DNA of 64,000 bases. Source: Plasmopara viticola (lineage: Eukaryota > Oomycota > Peronosporomycetes > Peronosporales > Peronosporaceae). Each line of letters opens with the position of its first letter. Positions within the stretch are counted from its first letter, which is position 1. Of the stretch, positions 1 to 12,499 are shown one piece after another. The translations under genes and the position numbers were made by a program. The stretch is from assembly GCA_001695595.3 (NCBI GenBank), contig MBPM02000135.1, positions 1 through 64,000 of the forward strand, read 5' to 3'. The notes below the pieces were generated by a model, which was not told the DNA's origin, ran no database searches, and saw only the letters and a program-made list of their open reading frames with translations.

Positions 1-689
1 AATGCGTGTACACTGCGTTGTGGGTAACTACGTCTGTGCATGTCTAGACCGATAAAAAAGACGTATCTGTGGCCATACAGCGTCTCAGTGCGTCAAAAGA
101 ATGCGTGTACACAGCCTTGTGGGTTAACCACGTCTGGGCATGTCTAGACCGATAGCAAGGACGTATCGGTAACCATTCAGCGTCTCAGCGCTTCGAAAGT
201 ATTCTTGTACACTGCGGTGCGGCTCTATTGCATCTGTGCATGTCTAGACCGATAGCAACGACGTATCTGTAACCATTCAGCGTCTCAGCTCGTCAAAAGA
301 ATGCGTGTACACTGCGTTGTGGCTTAACTTCGTCTGTGCATGTCTTGACTGATAGAAAGCACGTATCTGTGGCCATACAGCGTCTCAGCTCGTTAAAAGA
401 ATGCGTGTATACTGCGTTGTGGCTTAACTACGTCTGTGCATGTCTAGACCGATAGAAAGACGTATTTGTGGCCATATAGCGTATCAGCGCGTCAAAAGAA
501 TGCGTGTACACAGCCTTGTGGGTTAACCACGTCTGGGCATGTCTAGACCGATAGCAAGGACGTATCGGTAACAATTCAGCGTCTCAGCGCTTCAAAAGTA
601 TGCTTGTACACTGCGTTGTGGGTTAACCACGTCTGGGCATGTCTAGACCGATAGAAAGGACGTATCTTTGGCTATAGAGCGTCTCATCT

Positions 690-870
690 CGTAAAAAGAA
701 TGCTTATACACTTCGTGGTGGCTTAACAACGTGTGTGCATGTCTAGACCGATAAAAAGGACGTATCTGTAGCCATACAGCGTCTCAGCGCGTCAAAAAAA
801 TGCGTGGACACAGCCTTGTGGGTTAACCACGTCTGGGCATTTATAGACCGACAAAAAGGACGTATCTGTA
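690..870 (+). repeat. Direct duplication, 700-bp offset (partner 1390-1570)
   Basis: The stretch with the unusual CTTCGTGGTGGC, AACGTGTGTGCATG and GGCATTTATAGACCGAC recurs 700 bases later with only a few differences. The offset is exactly seven monomers, which points to a seven-unit exchange or slippage event in the array. Confidence 0.85.
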
Positions 871-1979
871 ACCATTCAGCGTCTCAGCTCGTAAACAGAA
901 TGCGTGTACCCTGCATTGTGGCTCTCTTGCGTCTGTGCATGTCGAGACCGATAAAAAGGACGTATCTGTAAGTATTCAGCGTCTCAGTGCGTCAAAAGAA
1001 TGCGTGTACACTGCGTCAAGGCTGAAATACGTCTGTGCATGTCTGGACTGTTAGAAAGGACGTATCCGTGGCCATACAGCGTCTCAGCGCTTCAAAAGAA
1101 TGCGTGTACACTGCGTTGTGGCCTAACTACGTCTGTGCATGTCTAGACCGATAAAAAGGACGTATCTGTAACCATTCAGCGTCTCACCTCGTCAAAAGAA
1201 TGCGTGTACACTGCGACGTTGCTTAACTACGTCTGAGCATGTCTAGACCGATAGAAAGGATGTATCTGTGGCCATATAGCGTCTCAGCGCGTCAAAAAAA
1301 TGTGTGTACACTGCGTTGTGGCTTAACAACGTCTGAGCATGTCTAGACCAATAGAAAGGACGTATCTGTGGCCATATTACATCTTAGCGCGTCAAAAGAA
1401 TGCTTATACACTTCGTGGTGGCATAACAACGTGTGTGCATGTCTAGACCGATAAAAAGGACGTATCTGTAGCCATACAGCGTCTCAGCGCGTCAACAAAA
1501 TGCGGGGACACAGCCTTGTGGGTTAACAACGTCTGGGCATTTATAGACCGACAAAAAGGACATATCTGAAACCATTCAGCGTCTCAGCTCGTCAAAAGAA
1601 TGCGTGTACACAGCATTGTGGCTTAACTACGTCTGTGCATGTCTAGACCGATAGAAAGGACGTTTCTGTGGCCATACAGCGTCTCAGCGCTTCAAAAGAA
1701 TGCATGTACACTGCGTTGTGGCCTAACTACGTCTGTGCATGTCTAGACCGATAAAAAAGACGTATCTGTGGCCATACAGCGTCTCAGTGCGTCAAAAGAA
1801 TGCGTGTACACAGCCTTGTGGGTTAACCACGTCTGGGCATGTCTAGACCGATAGCAAGGACGTATCGGTAACATCCAGCGTCTCAGCGCTTCAAAAGTAT
1901 GCTTGTTCACTACGGTGTGGCTCTATTTCATCTGTGCATGTCCAGACCGATAAAAAGGACGTATCTGTGGCCATACAGC

Positions 1980-2160
1980 GTTTCAGCGCGTCAAAAAAAT
2001 GCGTGTATACAAACCTGTGGGTAAACCACGTCTGTGCATGTCTAGACCGATAGCAAGGACGTATCTGCAACCATTTAGCGTCTCAGCTCGTCAAAAGAAT
2101 GCGTGTACACTGCGTTGTGGCTTAACTACGTCTGTGCATGTCTTGACCGATAGAAAGGAG
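1980..2160 (+). repeat. Direct duplication, 1000-bp offset (partner 2980-3160)
   Basis: Both copies carry the private variants GACGTATCTGCAACCATTTA and CATGTCTTGACCG in the same order. The offset is ten monomers. Confidence 0.8.
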
Positions 2161-3939
2161 GTATCTGTGATCATATAGCGTCTCAGCGCGTCAAAAGAAT
2201 GCGCGTACTCTGCGTTGTGGCTTAACTACGTCTGTGCATGTCTATACCGATAGAAAGGACGTATCTGTGGCCATACAGCGTCTCAGCGCGTCAAAAGAAT
2301 GCGTGTACACAGCGTTGTGGCTTTATTGCGTCTGTGCATGTCTAGACCAATAGCAACGACGTATCTGTAACCATTCAGCGTCTCAGCTCGTCAAAAGAAT
2401 GCGTGTACACTGCGTTGTGGCTTAACTACGTCTGTGCATGTCTAGACCGATAGAAAGGACGTATCTGTGGCCATACAGCGTCTCAGCGCGCCAAAAAAAA
2501 TGCGTGTACACTGCGTTGTGGCTTAACAACGTCTGAGTATGTCTAGACCGATAGAAAGGACGTATCTGTGGCCATATAGCGTCTCAGCGCGTCAAAAGAA
2601 TGCGTGTACCCTACGTTGTGTTTTAACTACGTCTGTGCATGTCTAGACCGATAAAAAAGACGTATCTGTGGCCATACAGCGTCTCAGCGCGTCAAAAGAA
2701 TGCGTGTACACAGTGTTGTGGCTTTATTGCGTCTGTACATGTCTAGACCAATAGCAACGACGTATCTGTAACCATTCAGCGTCTCAGCTCGTCAAAAGAA
2801 TGCGTGTCCACTGTGTTGTGGCTTAACTACGTCTGTGCATGTCTAGACCGATAGAAAGGACGTATCTGTGGCCATACAGCGTCTCAGCGCTTCAAAAGAA
2901 TGCGTGTATACTGCGTTGTGGCTTAACTACGTCTGTGCATGTCTAGACCGAAAAAAAGACGTATCTGTGGCCATACAGCGTCTCAGCGCGTCAAAAGAAA
3001 GCGTGAACACAGACCTGTGGGTTAACCACGTCTGTGCATGTCTAGACCGATAGCAAGGACGTATCTGCAACCATTTAGCGTCTCAGCTCGTCAAAAGAAT
3101 GCGTGTACACTGCGTTGTGGCTTAACTTCGTCTGTGCATGTCTTGACCGATAGAAAGAAGGTATCTGTGGCCATATAGCGTCTCAGCGCGCCGAAAAAAT
3201 GCGTGTACACTGCGTTGTGGCTTAACAACGTCTGAGCATGTCTAGACCGATAGAAAGGACGTATCTGTGGCCGTATAGCGTCTCAGCGCGTCAAAAGAAT
3301 GCGTGTACCCTGCGTTGTGTTTTAACTTTGTCTGTGCATGTCTAGACCGATAAAAAGGACGTATCTGTGGCCATACAGCGTCTCAGCGCGTCAAAAGAAT
3401 GCGTGTACACTGCGTTGTGGCTCTATTGCGTATGTGCATGTCTAGACCGATTGCAAGGACGTATTTGTAACCATTCAGAGTCTCAGATCGTCAAAAGAAT
3501 GCGTGTACACTGCGTTGTGGCTTTACTACGTCTGTGCTTGTCTAGACCGATAGAAAAGACATATCTGTGGCCATACAGCGTCTCAGCGCTTCAAAAGTAT
3601 GCTTATACACTGCGTTGTGGCTCTATTGCGTCTGTGCATCTCAAGACCGATAAAAAGGACGTATCTGTGGCCATACAGCGTCTCAGCGCGTCAAAAGAAT
3701 GCGTGTACACTGCGTTGTGGCTTAACTACGTCTGTGCATGTCTAGACCGATAAAAAGGACGTATCTGTAACCATTCAGCGTCTCAGCTCGTCAGAAGAAT
3801 GCGTGTACACTGCGTTGTGGCTTAACTACGTCTGTGCATGTCTAGACCGATAAAAGGACGTATCTGTAACCATTCAGCGTCTCAGCTCGTCAGAAGAATG
3901 CGTGTACACTGCGTTGTGGCTTAACTACGTCTGTGCATG

Positions 3940-4350
3940 TCTAGACCGATAAAAAGGACGTATCTCTTTCCATTCAGCGTCTCAGCTCGTCAAAAGAATG
4001 CGTGTCCACTGCGTTGTGGCTTAACTACGTCTGTGCATGTCTAGACTGATAAAAAGGACGTATCTGTAACCATTCAGCGTCTCAGCGCGTCAAAAGAATG
4101 CGTGTACACTGCGTTGTGGCTTAACTACGTCTGTGCATGTCTAGACCGATAAAAAGGACGTATCTGTGGCCATAGAGCGTCTCAGCTCGTCAAAAGAATG
4201 CGTGTACACTGCGTTGTGGGTTAACCACGTCTGGGCATGTCTAGACCGATAAAAAGGACGTATCTCTTTCCATTCAGCGTCTCAGCTCGTCAAAAGAATG
4301 CGTGTCCACTGCGTTGTGGCTTAACTACGTCTGTGCATGTCTAGACTGAT
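3940..4350 (+). repeat. Trimeric local duplication, 300-bp offset
   Basis: The private variant GTATCTCTTTCCATTCAGCG followed by GTGTCCACTGCG and CTAGACTGATAAAA occurs from about 3950 and again exactly 300 bases later. This is a three-monomer tandem duplication. Confidence 0.85.
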
Positions 4351-5149
4351 AAAAGGACGTATCTGTAACCATTCAGCGTCTCAGCTCGTCAAAAGAATGC
4401 GTGTACACAGCGTTGTGGCTTAACCACGTCTGGGCATGTCTAGACCGATAGAAAGGACGTATCTGTGGCCATATAGCGTCTCAGCGCGTCAAAAGATTGC
4501 GTGTACACTGCGTTGTGGCGAAACTACGTCTTTGCATGTCCAAACCGATGAAAAGGACGAATCTGTGGCCATATAGCGTCTCAGCGCGTCTAAAAAATGC
4601 GTGTACACTTCGTTGTGGCTTAACTACGTCTGTGCATGTCCAGACCGATAAAAAAGACGTATCTGTGGCCATACAGCGTTTCAGCGCGTCAAAAGAATGC
4701 GTGTACACAGCGTTGTGGCTTTATTGCGTCTGTACATGTCTAGACCAATAGCAACGACGTATCTGTAACCATTCAGCGTCTCAGCTCGTCAGAAGAATGC
4801 GTGTACACTGCGTTGTGGCTTAACTACGTCTGTGCATGTCTAGACCAATAGAAAGGACGTATCTGTGGCCATAGCGCGTCTCAGTGCGTCAAAAGAATGC
4901 TTATACACTGCGTTGTGGCTCTAGTGCGTATGTGCATGTCTAGACCGATTGCAAGGACGTATTTGAAACCATTCAGAGTCTCAGCTCGTCAACAGAATGC
5001 GTGTAAACTGCGTTGTGGCTGAACTACGTCTGTGCATGTCTAGACCGATAAAAAGGATGTATCTGTGGCCATACAGCGTCTCAGCGCTTCAAAAGAATGC
5101 GTGTACACTGCGTTGTGGCTCTATTGCGTCTGTGCATCTCAAGACCGAT

Positions 5150-6680
5150 AGAAAGGACGTATCTGTGGCCATAGCGCGTCTCAGTACGTCAAAAGAATGC
5201 TTATACTCTGCGTTGTGGCTTTATTGCGTCTGTGCATGTCTAGACCGATAGAAGGGATATATCTGTGGCCATAGCGCGTCTCAGCGCGTCAAAAGAATGC
5301 GTGTACACTGCGTTGTGGCTCTTTTGCGTCTGTGCATGTCTAGACCGATAGCAAGGACAGATCTGGGGCCATACAGCGTCTCAGCGCTTCAAACGAGTAT
5401 GTGTACACTGCGTCGTGGCATAACTACGTCTGTGCATGTCTGGACTGATAGAAAGGACGTATCTGTGGCCATAGAGCGTCTCAGCGCTTCAAAAGTAAGC
5501 TTATACACTGCGATATGGCTCTATTGCGTCTGTGCATCTCAAGACCGATAGAAAGGATGTATCTGTGGCCATATAGCGTCTTAGCGCGTCAAAAGAATGC
5601 GTGTACACTGCGTTGTGGCTTGACTACGTCTGTGCATGTCTAGACCGAAAAAAGGACGTATCTGTGGCCATAGCGCGTCTCAGTGCGTCAAAAGAATGCT
5701 TATACTCTACGTTGTGGTTTTATTGCGTCTGTGCATGTCTAGACCGATAAAAAGGACGTATCTGTGGTCATACAGCGTCTCAGCGCGTCAAAAGAATGCG
5801 TGTACACAGCGTTGTGGCTCTATTGCGTCTGTGCATGTCTAGACCGATAGAAAGGACGTATCTGTGGCCATAGGAGCGTCTTCGCGCGTCAAAAGAATGC
5901 TTATACACTACGTTATGGCTTAACCACTCCTGCGAATGTCTAGACCGATAAAAAGGACGTATCTGTGGCCATACAGCGTCTCAGCGCTTCAAACGTATGT
6001 TTATACACTGCGTTGTGGCTCTCTTGCGTCTGTGCATGTCTAGACCGATAGAAAGGACGTATCTGTGGCCATATAGCGTCTCAGCGCGTCAAAAAAATGC
6101 GTGTACACTGCGTTGTGGCTCTATTGCGTCTGAGCATGTCTAGACCGATAGAATGGACGTATCTGTGGCCATACAGCGTCTCAGCGCTTTAAAAGTATGC
6201 TTATACACTGTTTTGTGGCTCTATTGCGTCTGTGCATGTCTAGACCGATAGAAAGGACGTATCTGTGGCCATACAGCGTCTCAGCGCTTCAAAATTATGC
6301 TTATACACTGCGTTGTGGGTCTATTGCGTCTGTGCATCTCAAGACCGATAAAAAGGACGTATCTGTGGCCATAGCGCATCTCAGTGCGTCAAAAGAATGC
6401 TTATACTCTGCGTTGTGGCTTTAATGCGTCTGTGCATGTCTAGACCGATAGAAAGGACATATCTGTGGCCATAGCGCGTCTCAGCGCATCAAAAGAATGC
6501 GTGTACACTGCGTTGTGGCTCTTTTGCGTCTGTGCATGTCTAGACCGATAGCAAGGACAGATCTGCGGCCATACAGCGTCTCAGCGCTTCAAACGAGTGT
6601 GTGTACACTGCGTCGTGGCTTAACTACGTCTGTGCATGTCTGGACTGATAGAAAGGACGTATCCGTGGCTATACAGCGTC
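5150..6680 (+). repeat. Tandem duplication, 1200-bp offset (5150-5480 and 6350-6680)
   Basis: Both segments share a run of four monomers with the variants CCATAGCGCGTCTCAG, GTGGCTCTTTTGCG, GCAAGGACAGATCTG and CATGTCTGGACTG. The offset is twelve monomers. A shorter related pair (about 5810-6010 and 6710-6910, with the variants CCATAGG and TCCTG(C/T)GAATG) lies between and after them at an offset near 901. Confidence 0.85.
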
Positions 6681-7419
6681 TCAGCGCGTCAAAAGAATGC
6701 GTGTACACAGCGTTGTGGCTCTATTGCGTTTGTGCATGTCTAGACCGATAGAAAGGACGTATCTGTGGCCATAGGCGCGTCTCAGCGCGTCAAAAGAATG
6801 CTTATACACTACGTTGTGGCTTAACTACTCCTGTGAATGTCTAGACCGATAAAAAGGACGTATCTGTGGCCATACAGCGTCTCAGCGCTTCAAAAGTATG
6901 CTTATACACTACGTTGTGGCTCTCTTGCGTCTGTGCATGTCTAGACCGATAAAAAGGACGTAGCTGTAATTATTCAGCGTCTCAGCTCGTCAAAAGAATG
7001 CGTGTAGACTGCGTTGTGGCTTGACTACGTCTGTGCATGTCTAGACCGATAGAAAGGACGTATCTGTGTCCATACAGCGTCTCAAGCGTCAAAAGAATTC
7101 GTGTACACAGTGTTATGGCTCTATTGCGTCTGTGCATGTCTAGACCGATAGAAAGGACGTATCTGTAACCATTCAGCGTCTCAGCTCGTCAAAAGAATGC
7201 GTGTACACTGCGTTGTGGCTTAACTACGTCTGTGCATGTCTAGACTGATAAAAGGACGTATCTGTGGCTATACAGCGTCTCGGCGTTTCAAAAGTATGCT
7301 TATACACTGCGTTGTGGCTCTATTGCGTCTGTGCATGTCTGGACTGATAGAAAGGACGTATCAGTGGCCATAAAGCGTCTCAGCGATTCAAAAGTATGCT
7401 TATACACTGCGTTGTGGCT

Positions 7420-8460
7420 CTATTGCGTCTGTGCATGTCTAGACCGATAACAAGGACGTACCTCTGGCCAAACAGCGTCTCAGCTTGTCAAAAGAATGCG
7501 TGTACACTGTGTTGTAGGTTAACCACGTCTAGGCATGTCTAGACCGACAAAAAGGACGTATCTGTGGCCATATAGCGTCTCAGCGCGTCAAAAGAATGCG
7601 TGTACACAGCGTTGTGGCTTTATTTGGTCTGTACATGTCTAGACTAATAGCAAGGACGTATCTGTAACCATTCAGCGTCTCAGCTCGTCAGAAGAATGCG
7701 TGTACACTGCGTTGTGGCTTAACTACGTCTGTGCATGTCTAGACCAATAGAAAAGATGTATCTGAGGCCATACAGCGTCTCAGCTCGTCAAAAGAATGCG
7801 TGTACACAGCGTTGTGGCTCTATTGCGTCTGTGCATGTCTAGACCGATAGCAAGGACGTATCTGTGGCCATAGAGCGTCTCAGCTCGTCAAAAGAATGCG
7901 TGTACACTGCGTTGTGGGTTAACCACGTCTGGGCATGTCTAGACCGATAAAAAGGACGTATCTCTAACCGTTCAGCGTCTCAGCTCGTCAAAAGAATGCG
8001 TGTACACTGCTTTGTGGTTTGACTACGTCTGGGCATGTCTAGACCGATAAAAAGAACGTATCTGTAACCATTCAGCGTCTCAGCTCGTCAAAAGAATGCG
8101 TGTACACTGCGTTGTGGCTCTATTGCGTCTGTGCATGTCTAAACCGATAACAAGGACGTACCTCTGGCCAAACAGCGTCTCAGCTCGTCAAAAGAATGCG
8201 TGTACACTGTGTTGCAGGTTAACCACGTCTAGGCATGTCTAGACCGACAAAAAGGACGTATCTGTGGCCATATAGCGTCTCAGCGCGTCAAAAGAATGCG
8301 TGTACACAGCGTTGTGGCTTTATTTGGTCTGTACATGTCTAGACCAATAGCAAGGACGTATCTGTAACCATTCAGCGTCTCAGCTCGTCAGAAGAATGCG
8401 TGTACACTGCGTTGTGGCTTAACAACGTCTGTGCATGTCTAGACCAATAGAAAAGATGTA
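7420..8460 (+). repeat. Tandem duplication, 700-bp offset (7420-7760 and 8120-8460)
   Basis: The private strings ATAACAAGGACGTACCTCTG and TTTATTTGGTCTGTACATG recur at exactly 700 bases. The first string appears a third time near 12413, so this variant has also been copied over a longer distance. Confidence 0.88.
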
Positions 8461-8810
8461 TCTGTGGCCATACAGCGTCTCAGCGCTTCAAAAGTATGCT
8501 TATACACTGCGTTGTGGCTCTATTGCGTCTGTGCATCTCAAGACCGATAGAAAGGACGTATCTGTGGCCATAGCGCGTCTCAGTGCGTTAAAAGAATGGT
8601 TATACATTGCGCTGTGGCTCTATTGCGGTTGAGCATGTCTAGACCGATAGAAAGGACGTATCTGTGGCCATACAACGTCTCAGCGCTTCAAAAGTTTGCT
8701 TATACACTGTTTTGTGGCTCTATTGCGTCTGTGCATGTCTAGACCGATAGCAAGGACGTATCGGTGGCCATAAAGCGTCTCAGCGCGTCAAAAGAATTTC
8801 GTGTACACTG

Positions 8811-8885
8811 CAATGTCTCGGTACTCCAACAGAATGATTATACACTTCGTCGTGGCTCTATTGCTTCTGTGCATGTCTAGAGCGA
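8811..8885 (+). repeat. Stranded family-B monomer fragment inside the A array
   Basis: From CAATGTCTCGG through ACTCCAACAGAATGATTA, ACACTTCGTCGTGGC and CTAGAGCGAT the sequence is diagnostic of family B, while both flanks are family A. The left edge breaks the 100-bp register: successive GTCTAG boxes at 8737 and 8875 are 138 bases apart. The fragment and the A monomers to its right are the reverse complement of the A/B boundary at about 21190-21761. It is therefore best read as the distal end of an inverted duplication, not as an independent insertion. Confidence 0.9.
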
Positions 8886-9390
8886 TACAAAGGACGTATT
8901 TATAGCCATTCAGCGTCTTAGCGCGTCAAAAGAATGCGTGTACACTGCGTTGTGGCTCCATTGCGTCTGTGCATGTATAGACCGATAGAAAGGACGTATC
9001 TGTGGCCATATAGCGTCTCAGCGCGTCAAAAGAATGCGTGTACACTGTGTTGTGGCTTAACTACGTCTTTGCATGTCTAAAGCGAAAAAAAAGGACGTAT
9101 CTGTGGCCATACAGCGTCTCAGCTCGTCAAAAGAACGCGTGTCTCAGCGCGTCCAAAGAATGCGTGTACACTGCGTTGTGGCTTAACTTCGTCTGTGCAT
9201 GTCTAGACCGATAAAAAGGACGTATCTGTGGCCATACAGCGCCTCAGCGATTCAAAAGAATGCGTGTACACTGCATTGGGGCTCTTTTGCGTCTGTGCAT
9301 GTGTAGACCGATTGCAAGGACGTATTTGTAACCATTTAGAGTCTCAGCTCGTCAAAAGAATGCGTGTACACTGCGTTGTGGCTTAACTAC
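8811..9390 (+). repeat. Inverted repeat arm (partner about 21190-21761)
   Basis: Running outward from 8811 this segment matches the reverse complement running inward from 21761. Shared landmarks are the B fragment, ATTTATAGCCATTCAGCG (ATTTATGGCCATTCAGCG in the partner), the shortened unit AACGCGTGTCTCAGCGCG, CAGCGCCTCAGCGATTC and GACCGATTGCAAGGACG. Agreement ends near 9390. The two arms are about 11.8 kb apart. Confidence 0.88.
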
Positions 9391-9419
9391 GTCTGTGCAT
9401 GTCTAGACCGATAGAAAGG

Positions 9420-11460
9420 GCGTATCTGTGGCCATATAGCGTCTCAGCGCGTCAAAAGAATGCTTTTACACCGCGTTGTGGCTTGACTACGGCTGAGCAT
9501 GTCTAGACCGATAAAAAGGACGTATCTGTGGCCATACAGCGTCTCAGCGCGTCAAAAGAATGCGTGTACAGTGCGTTGTGGCTTAAGTACGTCTGTGCAT
9601 GTCAAGACTGAAAAAAAGGATGTATTTGAGGCCATACAGCGTCTCAGCCTATCAAAAGAATGTGTGTACACAGCGTTGTGGCTCTATTGCGTGTGTGCAT
9701 GTCTAGACCGATAGCAAGGATGTATCTGTAACCATTCAGCGTCTCAGCTCGTCAAAAGAATGCGTGTACACTGCTTTGTGGCTTGACTACGTCTGGGCAT
9801 GTCTAGACCGATAAAAAGGACGTATCTGTGGCGATACAGCGTCTTCAGCGATTCAAACGTATGCTTATACACTGCGTTGTGGCTCTATTGTGTCTGTGCA
9901 TGTCTAGACCGATAGAAAGGACGTATCTGTAACCATTCAGCGTCTAAGCTCGTCAAAAGAATGCGTGTACACTGCGTTGTGGCTTAACTACGTCTGTGCA
10001 TGTCTAGACCGATAGAAAGGACGTATCTGTGGCCATACAGCGTCTCAGCGCTTCAAAAGTATGCTTATACACTGCGTTGTGGCTCTATTGCGTCTGTGCA
10101 TGTCAAGACTGATAAAAAGGATGTATTTGAGGCCATACAGCGTCTCAGCCTATCAAAAGAATGCGTGTACACAGCGTTGTGGCTCTATTGCGTGTGTGCA
10201 TGTCTAGACCGATAGCAAGGATGTATCTGTAACCATTCAGCGTCTCAGCTCGTCAAAAGAATGCGTGTACACTGCGTGGTGGCGAAACTACGTCTGTGCA
10301 TGTCCAAACCGATCAAAAGGACGTATCTGTGGCCATATAGCGTCTCAGCGCGTCTAAAAAATGCGTGTACACTGCGTTGTGGCTTAACTACGTCTGTGCA
10401 TGTCTAGACCGATAAAAAGGACGTATCTGTAACCATTCAGCGTCTCAGCTCGTCAGAAGAATGCGTGTACACTGCGTTGTGGCTTAACTACGTCTGTGCT
10501 TGTCTAGACCGATAGAAAAGACATATCTGTGGCCATACAGCGTCTCAGCGCTTCAAAAGTATGCTTATACACTGCGTTGTGGCTCTATTGCGTCTGTGCA
10601 TCTCAAGACCGATAAAAAGGACGTATCTGTGGCCATATAGCGTCTCAGCGCGTCAAAAGAATGCGTTTACACCGCGTTGTGGCTTGACTACGGCTGAGCA
10701 TGTCTAGACCGATAAAAAGGACGTATCTGTGGCCATACAGCGTCTCAGCGCGTCAAAAGAATGCGTGTACACTGCTTTGTGGCTTAAGTACGTCTGTGCA
10801 TGTCAAGACTGATAAAAAGGATGTATTTGAGGCCATACAGCGTCTCAGCCTATCAAAAGAATGTGTGTACACAGCGTTGTGGCTCTATTGCGTGTGTGCA
10901 TGTCTAGACCGATAGCAAGGATGTATCTGTAACCATTCAGCGTCTCAGCTCGTCAAAAGAATGCGTGTACACTGCTTTGTGGCTTGACTACGTCTGGGCA
11001 TGTCTAGACCGATAAAAAGGACGTATCTGTGGCGATACAGCGTCTTCAGCGATTCAAACGTATGCTTATACACTGCGTTGTGGCTCTATTGTGTCTGTGC
11101 ATGTCTAGACCGATAGAAAGGACGTATCTGTAACCATTCAGCGTCTAAGCTCGTCAAAAGAATGCGTGTACACTGCGTTGTGGCTTAACTACGTCTGTGC
11201 ATGTCTAGACCGATAGAAAGGACGTATCTGTGGCCATACAGCGTCTCAGCGCTTCAAAAGTATGCTTATACACTGCGTTGTGGCTCTATTGCGTCTGTGC
11301 ATGTCAAGACTGATAAAAAGGATGTATTTGAGGCCATACAGCGTCTCAGCCTATCAAAAGAATGCGTGTACACAGCGTTGTGGCTCTATTGCGTGTGTGC
11401 ATGTCTAGACCGATAGCAAGGATGTATCTGTAACCATTCAGCGTCTCAGCTCGTCAAAAG
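9420..11460 (+). repeat. Tandem duplication, 1201-bp offset (9420-10260 and 10621-11460)
   Basis: The ordered variants TTTACACCGCGTTG, CGGCTGAGCATG, GGATGTATTTGAGGCC, CAGCCTATCAAAAG and GTCTTCAGCGATTC occur in both halves. The offset is twelve monomers plus one base. The stretch 10260-10620 between them is ordinary family A. Confidence 0.9.
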
Positions 11461-12330
11461 AATGCGTGTACAGTGCCTTGTGGTTTGACTACGTCTGGGC
11501 ATGTCTAGACCGATAAAAAGGACGTATCTGTGGCGATACAGCGTCTCAGCGATTCAAACGTATGCTTATACACTGCGTTGTGGCTCTATTGTGTCTGTGA
11601 ATGTCTAGACCGATAGAAAGGACGTATCTGTAACCATTAAGCGTCTAAGCTCGTCAAAAGAATGCGTGTACACTGCGTTGTGGCTTAACTACGTCTGTGC
11701 ATGTCTAGACCGATAGAAAGGACGTATCTGTGGCCATACAGCGTCTCAGCGCTTCAAAAGTATGCTTATACACTACGTTGTGGCTCTATTGCGTCTGTGC
11801 ATGTCTGGAGTGATAGAAAGGACGTATCTGTGGCCATACAGCGTCTCAGCACTTCAAAAGTATGCTTATACACTGCGTTGTGGCTCTCTTGCGCCTGTGC
11901 ATGTCTAGACCGATAAAAAGGACGTAGCTGTAATTATTCAGCGTCTCAGCTCGTCAAAAGAATGCGTGTAGACTGCTTTGTGGCTTGACTACGTCTGGGC
12001 ATGTCTAGACCGATAAAAAGGACGTATCTGTGGCGATACAGCGTCTCAGCGATTCAAACGTATGCTTATACACTGCGTTGTGGCTCTTTTGTGTCTGTGC
12101 ATGTCTAGTCCGATAGAAAGGACGTATCTGTATCCATTCAGCGTCTAAGCTCGTCAAAAGAATGCGTGTACACTGCTTTGTGGCTTAACTACGTCTGTGC
12201 ATGTCTAGACCGATAGAAAGGACGTATCTGTGGCCATACAGCGTCTCAGCTTCAAAAGTATGCTTATACACTGCGTTGTGGCTCTATTGTGTCTGTGCAT
12301 GTCTGGACTGATAGAAAGGACGTATCAGTG
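10795..12330 (+). repeat. 1.5-kb segmental duplication (partner about 13989-15520)
   Basis: About 1.5 kb is repeated at an offset of 3193-3194 with near identity. Shared private marks in order: GTCAAGACTGATAAAAAGG, CAGCCTATCAAAAG, GTCTTCAGCGATTC, GTAACCATTAAGCG, CTCTCTTGCGCC, GTAGCTGTAATTATTCAGCG, GTCTAGTCCGATAG and the short unit CGTCTCAGCTTCAAAAG. The two copies part after the CATGTCTGGACTG monomer. Confidence 0.9.
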
Positions 12331-12499
12331 GCCATACAGCGTCTCAGCGATTCAAAAGTATGCTTATACACTGCGTTGTGGCTCTATTGCGTCTGTGCAT
12401 GTCTAGACCGATAACAAGGACGTACCTCTGGCCAAACAGCGTCTCAGCTCGTCAAAAGAATGCGTGTACACTGTGTTGTAGGTTAACCACGTCTAGGCA